In this document: in pieces, positions 26,538-34,914 of the stretch
Numbering within the stretch: position 1 is the first letter of the stretch
Layout: each line of letters begins with the position of its first letter
Source of the DNA: Enterovibrio norvegicus DSM 15893
Lineage (GTDB): Bacteria > Pseudomonadota > Gammaproteobacteria > Enterobacterales > Vibrionaceae
Length of the DNA: 53,187 nucleotides
Reading direction: 5' to 3'
Assembly: GCF_900115495.1 (NCBI RefSeq)
Contig: NZ_FOWR01000010.1
Location: 93,052-146,238, forward strand
The notes under the pieces: generated by a model
What the model saw: the letters and a program-made list of their open reading frames with translations, nothing else
What the model was told of the DNA's origin: nothing
Database searches by the model: none
Position numbers and translations under genes: made by a program

Positions 26538-28313
26538 ATGCAAAAAACAAACACACCGGCTTCAAAAGCCGCAATTTCGTCCATTCAACGATCTCATCGT
26601 TCCCTTTTACATCCGACGCTTCTCGCCTCAGCCGTATTGGCATCTTCTCTCTCAACAGGCGCATTCGCTGTGGGTATTAGTGATGCAAAATACACAGAGC
26701 TCGGCGGCTCACTCTCAAATGAAAACACCGTTGTTCGCAAAGTCTATGACCACCTCAAAGCGATTTCTCTCGAACCGCGTTTTGAAGCTGTCGGTCGCAT
26801 TGTCGCCGGTGGCGCGCTCTGTACCGCAACCTGGCTTGGCAATGATGGGGATACCGCATTTATCATTACTGCCGCGCACTGTGTCGCCGGGGATAACAAA
26901 TCACAAGAATCCTCTTACACAGGCCAAAACATTTCTTTCCGCACGGGCGATGGTCGCCTTGTCGCATCCGGTGTGTCCACGAACCACTTCATCGGTTACA
27001 ACGGTTGTCAATCTGACTTAGCCATTCTCGAGATACCTTTACTCACGAACCCAATCAGCAGCGATGGGAGTGCAGTGCCACAGCCTATCTATGCCGATGA
27101 TGCGGATTTTGATCATTACGTGGGTCAACCAATGACACTCGCTGGCTATGGTCGTCAAGGCACACCCAGCCTTGGGGGGCTGTCTTCAGGTCGCGCTTAT
27201 GGCGCTGCAAACGTCACGCAAGATGTTGGCGGCTGTTTACGTAACAAAGCAAACACCGAAGACGCTTGGGCATACGCAGCACCGGGCGATAGCGGTTCTA
27301 CCACATGGCAATGGCGTGAAGGCCAATTTGTCGGGATGGGCATTACATCATGGTGGGCTGGATGGGGAAGCCAATATTCAGGCCATGGTCGTGTCGCGCC
27401 GCACCAAGCATGGGTGAAACGCATTTTTCCTAACATCAATACGGTTACACGCTCTCGCACGCTAACCGAAAGTAAAGCGGTCGAACTGAAAGATGTTGAA
27501 GCCAATGTAAAAGGGACGGTGTATTACCTTGCGGGTGACAATGTGTCAGGCCCAACAAACCGCAAATGGGCATACCCTCGTGGTTACACCCCTCTTACGG
27601 TCCCTATGGTTAACCAAACCACGGGCGGCACGCATAACATCGTGCTGCGTTCACAACGCCAAACCTACTGTGGCTGGGGTGAAATTAATAACGGCGTGTA
27701 TTGCTACCCAAGCGCCTCAAAAGGCAGTTTGAAAGTGTGGTACAACGCCTCTGATAACCAAGCTGCGCCCGCTGGATTGTACAAAAGCACTTTCTCGCTG
27801 AATGCAAAAGGTTGGCATGACCACAGCTACAATACCGCGATTAACCTCAACACCAGCATTCTTGTTGATGGCGCATCTCACATCGAAGGCACAGTCACGC
27901 AATCCAGCGCATTTACCACGGTTCGCTACGACAACACGGTTAACGGTTCGGTGTATTACTTGAGCGAAGGTGAAACCACCAGCGATGCGACGCAACGCGT
28001 TTGGAACGGCCGATTCAATACATGGTCGACGTTAAACGTGCCAGCGGTAAACCGCGATACCAAAGAGATTCAAACGGTAACACTGCGCGCTTCTCGCTAT
28101 GCGGGATGTGGTTGGACAACCATGAACAATGGCGTGTATTGCTCGAACGGGGCGAAATACGGCCAATTGCGCGTGTCTTACTCTGCGGAAGATAACACCG
28201 CCTTGCCAAAAGGACGTTATGACAGCTTGTTTAACATCGCAGGAAAAGGCTGGCACTCAAGCTTCAATAAAACGTTAACGTTCAAGTTGGCCTTAGAGCA
28301 CGCAGGTCAATAA
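26538..28313 (+). CDS. Secreted trypsin-like serine protease with duplicated C-terminal domain
   Basis: A 591-residue S1-family protease. A long N-terminal signal region ends near residue 44 (TGAFA). The catalytic triad is visible: His114 in TAAHC, Asp160 in SDLAIL and Ser252 in APGDSGS. Cys95 and Cys115 would form the disulfide around the histidine. The C-terminal half (about 324-585) contains two homologous domains of about 120 residues, each with VYYL, a Cys-Gly-Trp segment, NNGVYC and GKGWH. These are likely Cys-paired beta domains for substrate or surface binding. AAAGGTG precedes the ATG. The stop overlaps the start of the next gene, so the two are translationally coupled. Confidence 0.88.
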   Translation: MQKTNTPASKAAISSIQRSHRSLLHPTLLASAVLASSLSTGAFAVGISDAKYTELGGSLSNENTVVRKVYDHLKAISLEPRFEAVGRIVAGGALCTATWLGNDGDTAFIITAAHCVAGDNKSQESSYTGQNISFRTGDGRLVASGVSTNHFIGYNGCQSDLAILEIPLLTNPISSDGSAVPQPIYADDADFDHYVGQPMTLAGYGRQGTPSLGGLSSGRAYGAANVTQDVGGCLRNKANTEDAWAYAAPGDSGSTTWQWREGQFVGMGITSWWAGWGSQYSGHGRVAPHQAWVKRIFPNINTVTRSRTLTESKAVELKDVEANVKGTVYYLAGDNVSGPTNRKWAYPRGYTPLTVPMVNQTTGGTHNIVLRSQRQTYCGWGEINNGVYCYPSASKGSLKVWYNASDNQAAPAGLYKSTFSLNAKGWHDHSYNTAINLNTSILVDGASHIEGTVTQSSAFTTVRYDNTVNGSVYYLSEGETTSDATQRVWNGRFNTWSTLNVPAVNRDTKEIQTVTLRASRYAGCGWTTMNNGVYCSNGAKYGQLRVSYSAEDNTALPKGRYDSLFNIAGKGWHSSFNKTLTFKLALEHAGQ

Positions 28314-29113
28314 TGAAACGTTATCTGGTCGTTATCGCCATCACTAGCCTTGCCTCTGGTGTCATTGTGGCTTTCTTGCCGTCTCTTTTGATAGAAGCAC
28401 CAACGTCATCTGCTGAACAGGGTGTTTCACATGAGAGTGGCGTAAAGCAAGGGATGGATAACGGTGTCGCGGAACGCACGATGACAGCACAGTTGGTTTC
28501 ACCGGAATCAACAGGGCTGTCATCGGCAGCAACACAAACGCTCACTGCGCCTGCCGCGCAGTTTGAGTTAGTTGCGCCCCAATCTGACACCTTGGATGCA
28601 CTCGAAGACGACATCGCCGCGTTCGCCGAAGCAAACGCCAATGTGCCAGAGGGAAGCGACGAGCAAGATAACGATGTCGTGCCGATACCGACGTTTGTTG
28701 ATGTGGACCTGACACTGTGGCGCGCGAGTGAAAGTGCCAAGTCGGTTTTTGAAAACTACACGGACGTGCAATCCATGGATGAAAAACACTTCATCGAATT
28801 TGACGACACCCGCTTAGACTCCTTGGTGCCAGGACAGCGCTTTTCGCTTCCCGCGATGGATGATGAACGCATTCAAGTCATCGTGAAATCAGAGGAAACG
28901 TGGAACCAAGGTGTCACCAATTGGGAGCTGGTTGATAACCATGGACACCCCGCAGGTAGCATTACTCAAATGCAAGATTCTGTGGAGGCGATTTTCTCGA
29001 CCCCGTCAGGCCAGTATTTCCTGCGATCTGTGAACGGCGTGGGTTGGATTGCCAGTGAAGAAACCCTTATTTCTGCGTTAAATGATGTTTTTACGAAACC
29101 TGAAATGAACTAG
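28313..29113 (+). CDS. Membrane-anchored partner of the serine protease, unknown
   Basis: A 266-residue protein whose ATG shares one base with the protease stop codon (TAATG). Residues 5-25 form a single membrane segment or uncleaved signal. A low-complexity Ser/Thr/Ala/Glu linker follows (30-125), then a periplasmic domain of about 130 residues (LWRASESAKSVF to the end). The C-terminal pattern (WELVDNHGHPAGSI, GQYFLRSVNGVGWI) weakly recalls pro-domains of secreted metalloproteases. Coupling suggests an inhibitor, chaperone or release factor for the protease. There is no recognised family. Confidence 0.7.
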   Translation: MKRYLVVIAITSLASGVIVAFLPSLLIEAPTSSAEQGVSHESGVKQGMDNGVAERTMTAQLVSPESTGLSSAATQTLTAPAAQFELVAPQSDTLDALEDDIAAFAEANANVPEGSDEQDNDVVPIPTFVDVDLTLWRASESAKSVFENYTDVQSMDEKHFIEFDDTRLDSLVPGQRFSLPAMDDERIQVIVKSEETWNQGVTNWELVDNHGHPAGSITQMQDSVEAIFSTPSGQYFLRSVNGVGWIASEETLISALNDVFTKPEMN

Positions 29114-29124
29114 CCCAAGGTTTA

Positions 29125-29388
29125 TCACTTGCCGCGGTGTTTGTACTGTGTCGAACAGTAACCCCGCTCAATGCCTTCTGGGCGTCGCATCGCGTGTTTG
29201 GTGGCTCGGCCTGACACGCGCTTGCGCCACAATTTGAAACTGCCCGATTTCAGGTGGTAACGCATAAAGCGGATAACATCGCTTTCAATCAAACCAAATT
29301 GGGTCGCAATGGCTTCAAACGGTGTTCTGTCTTCCCACGCCATTTCGATGATGCGTGAAGTCTCTTCGTCATTAAACGTATGTTTCAT
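29125..29388 (-). CDS. TIGR03643 family protein
   Basis: An 87-residue basic protein from ATG 29388, which follows AGGAGA; longer in-frame starts back to 29496 lack support. The motif IIEMAWEDRTPFEAIATQFGL, then IRFMRYHLKSGSFKLWRKRVSGRATKH, is characteristic of TIGR03643. The helix-turn-helix-like N-terminus and Arg/Lys-rich tail suggest nucleic acid binding, but the function is unknown. The family often sits near Fe-S cryptochromes and DUF2256 genes. Here those genes are about 8 kb away, beyond the Bat operon. Confidence 0.82.
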   Translation of the reverse strand: MKHTFNDEETSRIIEMAWEDRTPFEAIATQFGLIESDVIRFMRYHLKSGSFKLWRKRVSGRATKHAMRRPEGIERGYCSTQYKHRGK

Positions 29389-29583
29389 CGATATTCTCCT
29401 CGTTCGAGTCAAACATACGGCGTACACACCGCTTTGGTTTATGTTCTGTGACACGTCTTCTTTTCCGCCCTTGAAAGCGCTCTTATCGCGCTCCATATCA
29501 ATAAGGTGGAACCTCTCGCCTCGAACGCGGTCTGAGATTCATCTTTTTCCTTTTGTTTTCGATACACCAAGGTCATATTCGCC

Positions 29584-30540
29584 ATGCTAGCTGATACATT
29601 TCAACGTCTTAACGCTTACCTGCAAAGTCAGGTGATCGGCCAACCTGATCTCGTCAAACAACTGCTGATTGCCTTGTTAGCCGACGGACACATTTTGGTG
29701 CAAGGCCCGCCGGGATTGGCAAAAACGCGCGCGGTAAAAGTCTTGTCTGATTGCATCGAAGGCGATTTCCACCGCATTCAATTTACCCCCGATTTGCTGC
29801 CGTCAGACCTGACAGGCTCAGACATTTTCCGTCCAGAAACGGGCGAGTTCACCTTCCAAGCAGGGCCGATTTTTAACTCCCTGTTGCTGGCAGATGAAAT
29901 CAACCGTGCGCCAGCCAAAGTGCAAGCAGCCATGCTTGAAGCCATGGCGGAAAAGCAAATCACGGCGGGGCGTCAAACCTATGCATTGCCTGAGCTTTTC
30001 TTGGTGATGGCGACGCAAAACCCGATCGAGCAAGAAGGCACATACCCACTTCCTGAAGCGCAGCTAGACCGTTTCTTGCTGCAGCTAAACGTCGATTACC
30101 CTAACGAAGAGAGTGAACTCGACATCCTCCGTCTGAACCGTGGTGAAGCCTTGGGGGTGGAGAAACAGCAGCCTGTTCACATCAATCAAGAGAGCATTTT
30201 TGAAGCGCGCAATGCGGTATTAGGCATTCACATGGCTGACGACGTGGAGAAATACATTATCCGCCTCGTAATGGCGACCCGTGAGCCAAGCCGCTACAGC
30301 GATCAGTTGGCGGCATGGCTGCAAATGGGTGTCAGCCCGCGTGCCACGCTCGCACTCGACCGCTGCGCCCGTGCTCACGCATGGCTTGCAGGGCGTGACT
30401 TCGTGACCCCGGAAGACGTGCAAGCCATGGCCTACCCTGTGCTGCGCCACCGTCTGTTGCTGAGCTATGAAGCGCAAGCGGAAGGCATTGATGCTGATAG
30501 CGTGGTGCAACACCTCATTGGTCAGGTTGCCAGTGTATGA
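29584..30540 (+). CDS. MoxR family AAA+ ATPase
   Basis: A 318-residue AAA+ chaperone-like ATPase that opens a six-gene operon. Walker A is GPPGLAKT (41-48) and Walker B LLLADEINR (100-107). Sensor 1 is in ATQNPIEQEGTYPLPEAQLDRF, and the C-terminal lid contains sensor 2 (SPRATLALDR). MoxR proteins act with VWA-domain proteins in assembly or stress-tolerance complexes. The next gene overlaps by 4 bases (ATGA). The 190 bases upstream contain the probable operon promoter. Confidence 0.93.
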   Translation: MLADTFQRLNAYLQSQVIGQPDLVKQLLIALLADGHILVQGPPGLAKTRAVKVLSDCIEGDFHRIQFTPDLLPSDLTGSDIFRPETGEFTFQAGPIFNSLLLADEINRAPAKVQAAMLEAMAEKQITAGRQTYALPELFLVMATQNPIEQEGTYPLPEAQLDRFLLQLNVDYPNEESELDILRLNRGEALGVEKQQPVHINQESIFEARNAVLGIHMADDVEKYIIRLVMATREPSRYSDQLAAWLQMGVSPRATLALDRCARAHAWLAGRDFVTPEDVQAMAYPVLRHRLLLSYEAQAEGIDADSVVQHLIGQVASV

Positions 30541-31517
30541 GCGTGAGCAACGCCCATAGCGCTTCCCCTTCACAGGCGCTGCCCGCGCACAGCGATGGCG
30601 TGAACCTGTGTTTGGCGGAACTGCTTCATTATCGACAACAAGCGGTGCGCTGGTTACCCCCCGCGCTCAGCATTTGGTCGCAATTGAGCGGGCAACATGG
30701 CAGCCGACACAAAGGCCGCGGCATGAACTTTTCTGAGGTGCGTCCTTATCAGCCGAGTGATGACATTCGCTCGATTGATTGGCGCGTCACTGCGCGCACG
30801 GGGAAAACGCACACCAAACTGTTCACAGAAGAACGTGAACAGCCGGTGATGCTGGCTATCGATCTCAGCGCCAGCATGAAGTTTGGTTCGCAGTTGATGT
30901 TGAAATCCGTGCAAGCGGCGCACTTCGCGAGCCTGCTCAGTTGGCTCGCCGTGAGTCAGCAAGACCGTATCGGCGCGGTGATTTATAACGGCGTGCGTTT
31001 ACGTGAATGCAAACCAACAGCAAGACAGCAAGGGCCGCTCAGCATTATTCATGCCTTGATGGAAGCCCACGCAGAAATGCTGGCTGTGGACAGTGCGCCT
31101 GATAACAGCGCGCCAAGAGAAGGCTGGCAAAACATGCTGCGCCATTTGCACCACCTGTGCCCGAAAGGCAGCGAGATTGCCGTCATCAGTGATTTCTATT
31201 CACTGACGATGGAAGACAAGCGCCGACTGAGCCAATTGCGCCAGCATAACCGCATCCAATTCATTCAGGTTTCTGATCCGCTCGAACAAGGGCAAACCGC
31301 GTTCCGTGGGCATGAATTGGTGGCTGACAGCAAACAGACCGCATGGCTGGATTTCTCTGCCCGAAAAACCCGTGATGGGTTAGCAGAGCAGTATCAACGC
31401 CACCAAGCATTTATCGTCGAATTGGCGCGATCGCTCGCGATCCCTTTGCATTCGGTGACGGCTGCACAGTCCCTGTTGCAGCAATTGGGTAAGCACACGA
31501 ATAAGGCAACGATGTAA
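30537..31517 (+). CDS. DUF58 protein with degenerate VWA domain
   Basis: A 326-residue cytoplasmic protein of the DUF58 family, the usual partner of MoxR. The N-terminal SGQHGSRHKGRGMNFSEVR and the YQPSDDIRSIDWRVTAR block are family signatures. A VWA-like metal site DLSAS (about 109-113) follows, so metal-dependent adhesion may be retained. It overlaps moxR by 4 bases and precedes the DUF4381 gene by 1 base. Confidence 0.92.
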   Translation: MSVSNAHSASPSQALPAHSDGVNLCLAELLHYRQQAVRWLPPALSIWSQLSGQHGSRHKGRGMNFSEVRPYQPSDDIRSIDWRVTARTGKTHTKLFTEEREQPVMLAIDLSASMKFGSQLMLKSVQAAHFASLLSWLAVSQQDRIGAVIYNGVRLRECKPTARQQGPLSIIHALMEAHAEMLAVDSAPDNSAPREGWQNMLRHLHHLCPKGSEIAVISDFYSLTMEDKRRLSQLRQHNRIQFIQVSDPLEQGQTAFRGHELVADSKQTAWLDFSARKTRDGLAEQYQRHQAFIVELARSLAIPLHSVTAAQSLLQQLGKHTNKATM

Positions 31518-31518
31518 C

Positions 31519-32046
31519 ATGGCGACTCCAACGTCAAACACACTTCCTTTGGCTGATATCCACCTGCAAACCGCGCCGGGCATTTGGCCGCTGGCATGGG
31601 GATGGTGGCTGGTTATCGCCGCAACATTGGCCGTGATCATCATGATCGTGATGTGGCTTCGCGCACGTGCGAAGAAAACACGCGCCCAGAAAGAAGCCCT
31701 GCAAGCGCTGAACGCAGTCACCGCTTTGGCTGACATGAACGCCCTGCTCAAACGCGCGGCATTGAGTTATTTCGATCGTGAACACGTGGCAGGTTTAACC
31801 GGCGCTGCATGGCTTCGCTTTCTCGACGAACAGTTACCAGCTTCAAAAGAAGCTGATGGTAAACACGGGTTTTCCGCCCACCAAGATCTTTGGCAGAAAG
31901 GCATTTTTTCGAAAGAAGGGCTATCCGACAGCGAGTTCGCCACCTGCAAAGCGCTGACGGAACGTTGGCTTAAACACGCCTTGCCGCCAAAGGCCTCGCG
32001 CACATCGTCATACACATCTGCGGCGAAGGAGGAAAACCATGTTTGA
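31519..32046 (+). CDS. DUF4381 membrane protein
   Basis: A 175-residue protein with one membrane segment (about 29-48, WWLVIAATLAVIIMIVMWL) and a cytoplasmic tail that is mostly helical (LTGAAWLRFLDEQLP is typical of DUF4381). It is a regular member of Bat operons, between the DUF58 and the BatA-type genes. It overlaps the next gene by 8 bases, so translation is coupled. Confidence 0.88.
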   Translation: MATPTSNTLPLADIHLQTAPGIWPLAWGWWLVIAATLAVIIMIVMWLRARAKKTRAQKEALQALNAVTALADMNALLKRAALSYFDREHVAGLTGAAWLRFLDEQLPASKEADGKHGFSAHQDLWQKGIFSKEGLSDSEFATCKALTERWLKHALPPKASRTSSYTSAAKEENHV

Positions 32047-33004
32047 ATTTACATGGTGGTGGGCGTTTGCCCTGCTCCCTTTGCCTTGGCTGGTGTTCAA
32101 ACTGGCGAAACCCATTCCGCGCCCTGCCGCCATTCACTTGCCGCGTTTACCCGAAGGGCTTGGTGAGAAACAAAGCTCCAGCCGCATTAAGCATGTCTTG
32201 ATGGCGCTGTTCTGGCTTGGGCTTGTCACCGCAGTGGCGCGCCCAATGTGGTACGGCGAACCTGTGCAGATTCAGCCAGAGCACCGCGACATGATGCTCG
32301 CCGTCGATTTGTCAGGTTCGATGGAGATTGAGGACATGGTGACTGCCAGTGGCAGTACCACAGACCGCCTCACTGCGGTGAAAGACGTATTGTCAGATTT
32401 CATTCAAAAGCGCTCTGGCGACCGTTTGGGGTTAGTGCTGTTCGCGGATCATGGTTATCTGCAAACCCCGCTGACGCTGGATCGCAACACAGTGGCACAA
32501 CAGCTGGATCGCGCGGTTCTTGGTCTGATTGGCAAAAGCACGGCCATTGGTGAAGGGCTGGGGGTTGCAACCAAAACCTTTATCGACAGCAAAGCGCCAC
32601 AACGGGTGATCATCTTGCTCAGTGACGGTGCGAATACCGCAGGTGTTATCGAGCCGCTGGAAGCGGCGCAACTGGCAAAAGACAACGATGTGACCATTTA
32701 CACCATTGGTGTGGGGGCAGAACAAATGCGTCAACGCAGTTTGTTTGGGTCTCGCATGGTGAACCCGTCACAAGACCTCGACGAAGCAACGATGACACAA
32801 ATTGCCAAGATGACAGGCGGCGAGTATTTCCGCGCACGCGATCCCAAAGAATTAGAAACGATTTACCAAATCATCGACCAACTTGAACCCATCTCCAGCG
32901 CCCAACAAACCTGGCGTCCGCGTGATGAGCTTTTCCGTTTCCCACTGGCCTTTGCGCTGGTGCTGTCGGTGGTGATTGTTGTGGTAAGGAGGCGTCATGG
33001 CTGA
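32039..33004 (+). CDS. batA: BatA-type VWA membrane protein
   Basis: A 321-residue protein with two N-terminal membrane segments (about 7-22, 52-68), a large VWA domain and a C-terminal membrane segment (about 300-318). The MIDAS metal site DLSGS is at Asp90, Ser92, Ser94. The loop LSDGANTAG supplies another acidic ligand. The VWA domain faces the periplasm. It overlaps both neighbours and matches the aerotolerance BatA of Bacteroides-type operons. Confidence 0.92.
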   Translation: MFEFTWWWAFALLPLPWLVFKLAKPIPRPAAIHLPRLPEGLGEKQSSSRIKHVLMALFWLGLVTAVARPMWYGEPVQIQPEHRDMMLAVDLSGSMEIEDMVTASGSTTDRLTAVKDVLSDFIQKRSGDRLGLVLFADHGYLQTPLTLDRNTVAQQLDRAVLGLIGKSTAIGEGLGVATKTFIDSKAPQRVIILLSDGANTAGVIEPLEAAQLAKDNDVTIYTIGVGAEQMRQRSLFGSRMVNPSQDLDEATMTQIAKMTGGEYFRARDPKELETIYQIIDQLEPISSAQQTWRPRDELFRFPLAFALVLSVVIVVVRRRHG

Positions 33005-34907
33005 TTTTACCTTTATGTATCCCCAATGGTTATTCGCGGCGCTGCCGCTGGCATTGCTATTACCTTGGGTAAAAGGAAAGGCGCAAACATCGGGCTTGAT
33101 CGCCCCGCACCTTTCCAAACTGTTGTCGGGCAACCGCGCTGACACAGGAAAACAGAAACATTGGCCGCTTGTGGTGTTAGCCATTGCTTGGTTGCTGAGT
33201 GTGCTCGCGTTAGCTGGCCCAAGTTGGCAGAAAAATGAAATGCCTGCCGTGAACCTGGCGGGGGCGCGTGTGCTTATCATGGACATGTCACGCTCCATGT
33301 ATGCCACTGATGTGTCGCCAAATCGCCTGACACAAGCGCGCTTTAAAGCATTAGACATGTTGCCCGGCTGGAAAGAAGGCAGCACAGGTTTGGTGGCGTA
33401 TGCCGCTGACGGTTACATCATCAGCCCATTAACGGACGATGCCTCGACGCTGAAAACCCTGCTCCCAGAACTCTCGCCAGAGATCATGCCGATCCCCGGC
33501 AGCAATGCCGCTGCGGGCGTGGTGCAAGCCATGGAGCTGCTTTCGCAAGCTGGCTACGCCGACGGTGACATTGTGCTGATCACAGATGGCATGGCCGAGC
33601 GCGAATCCAAGGCCACGTTAGAGGTCTTGGATGGCAGCCAGTATCGCGTATCAGTGCTCGCCATTGGTACACAGCAAGGTGCGCCGATTCAGCTGCCAGA
33701 CGGCAGTTTGATCGAACAAAACGGCACACCTGTTGTAGCAAAAGTCACACTGGATACCTTGTCGCCCATCACCAAAGCGACAGGCGGTATTTTGCAAATG
33801 TGGCAACCGACCAATCGTGATGTCGACAACATTGTCGCCTTCACCGAAAAGCCGAGAGATGGCGCTGCACAAGGGAAGAGTAAATCAGTGGAAGAACGTT
33901 TGAATGCGGGCTTTTGGCTGATCATTCCCGTGCTTTTGCTGGCGTTATTGGGGTTTCGTCGTGGCCTTGTTCTGGCGTTAATGTTTGTGATGGTGCCGAT
34001 TCATCCCGTATCCGCTGCCGTGTTCCAAACCGATGACCAGCACGCCTATGCTCAGTTCGAATCCGGCGACTTTGAACAAGCTGCCAATGGCTTTTCATCC
34101 CAAGAATGGAAAGGCATCGCGCAGTATAAAAACGGGGATTATCAAGGGGCAATCGATACGTTGTCTGCGCTTGATGACCCAACCTCTCGCTACAACTTAG
34201 GCAATGCCTATGCACAAGCCGGTGAGCTAGAGAAAGCCCAAGAAACCTTTGAGTCTGTGCTGAAAAACGCCCCTGACAATGCAGATGCCAAAAAGAATTT
34301 GGATGTGGTGAAACAGGCGTTAGAGCAAAAACAGCAGCAGCAAAAAAATCAGGATTCCTCCGGCCAACAGTCTGATCAGTCACAATCAGAGCAATCGCAA
34401 TCCGATCAACAGCAAGGTGATCAACAGCAAGGCGATGAAAGCCAATCGTCGCAAGATCAGAGCGGTGGTCAAAACCAAGAAGGCAGCGACCAACAAGGTC
34501 AGCAGAATCAAGACCAACAACAGGGACAAAACAGCGATCAGCAAGGGCAATCTGATCAGCAACAAAACGACGCGCAATCAGACGAACAATCGGGTCAGTC
34601 CTCTGACGGCGAGCAAGAACAAGAGCAAAACGCGCAACGCCAAGCTGAGTCAGAATCACAGCAAGGCGAAGAGCAGGCTCAAGGCGCACAAGCATCGGAG
34701 CCCCAAGAAGGTGAAGAAGGCGCTGAAGCTGACGCGCAAGGAGAAAGCGCAGAAGCAGGCGACAATCAAGATGGCCTTTCCGCCAGCCACCCGGTGTTGA
34801 AAAAACTCGAGCAAGCTTCCAATGACACCGCGGGACTGATCCGCGCGCAAATGCTTTTACAGGCGAGGCAGAAAGACATGCCAGCGCCAACAGAAAATTC
34901 ATGGTAA
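32997..34907 (+). CDS. BatB/BatC fusion: VWA, TPR and Gln-rich domains
   Basis: A 636-residue fusion. Two N-terminal membrane segments precede a VWA domain with MIDAS DMSRS (Asp96, Ser98, Ser100). Membrane segments at about 305-335 follow. A TPR-like region (about 345-435, with YNLGNAYAQAGELEKAQETF) comes next, then about 150 residues of Gln/Ser/Asp/Glu-rich low complexity (443-590). A short conserved C-terminus closes the protein. BatB and BatC are separate proteins in many bacteria. It overlaps batA by 8 bases and lies 7 bases before the BatD gene. Confidence 0.9.
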   Translation: MADFTFMYPQWLFAALPLALLLPWVKGKAQTSGLIAPHLSKLLSGNRADTGKQKHWPLVVLAIAWLLSVLALAGPSWQKNEMPAVNLAGARVLIMDMSRSMYATDVSPNRLTQARFKALDMLPGWKEGSTGLVAYAADGYIISPLTDDASTLKTLLPELSPEIMPIPGSNAAAGVVQAMELLSQAGYADGDIVLITDGMAERESKATLEVLDGSQYRVSVLAIGTQQGAPIQLPDGSLIEQNGTPVVAKVTLDTLSPITKATGGILQMWQPTNRDVDNIVAFTEKPRDGAAQGKSKSVEERLNAGFWLIIPVLLLALLGFRRGLVLALMFVMVPIHPVSAAVFQTDDQHAYAQFESGDFEQAANGFSSQEWKGIAQYKNGDYQGAIDTLSALDDPTSRYNLGNAYAQAGELEKAQETFESVLKNAPDNADAKKNLDVVKQALEQKQQQQKNQDSSGQQSDQSQSEQSQSDQQQGDQQQGDESQSSQDQSGGQNQEGSDQQGQQNQDQQQGQNSDQQGQSDQQQNDAQSDEQSGQSSDGEQEQEQNAQRQAESESQQGEEQAQGAQASEPQEGEEGAEADAQGESAEAGDNQDGLSASHPVLKKLEQASNDTAGLIRAQMLLQARQKDMPAPTENSW

Positions 34908-34914
34908 ACGCACA

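Noticed and set aside
26473-27021. 182-codon ORF overlapping the protease start
   Set aside because: Shadow of the protease gene in another frame; the protease frame has signal peptide and catalytic motifs.
33922-34902. Long minus-strand ORF opposite the BatB/C gene
   Set aside because: It is antisense to a gene with clear domains and to its Gln-rich tract; composition bias keeps the frame open.
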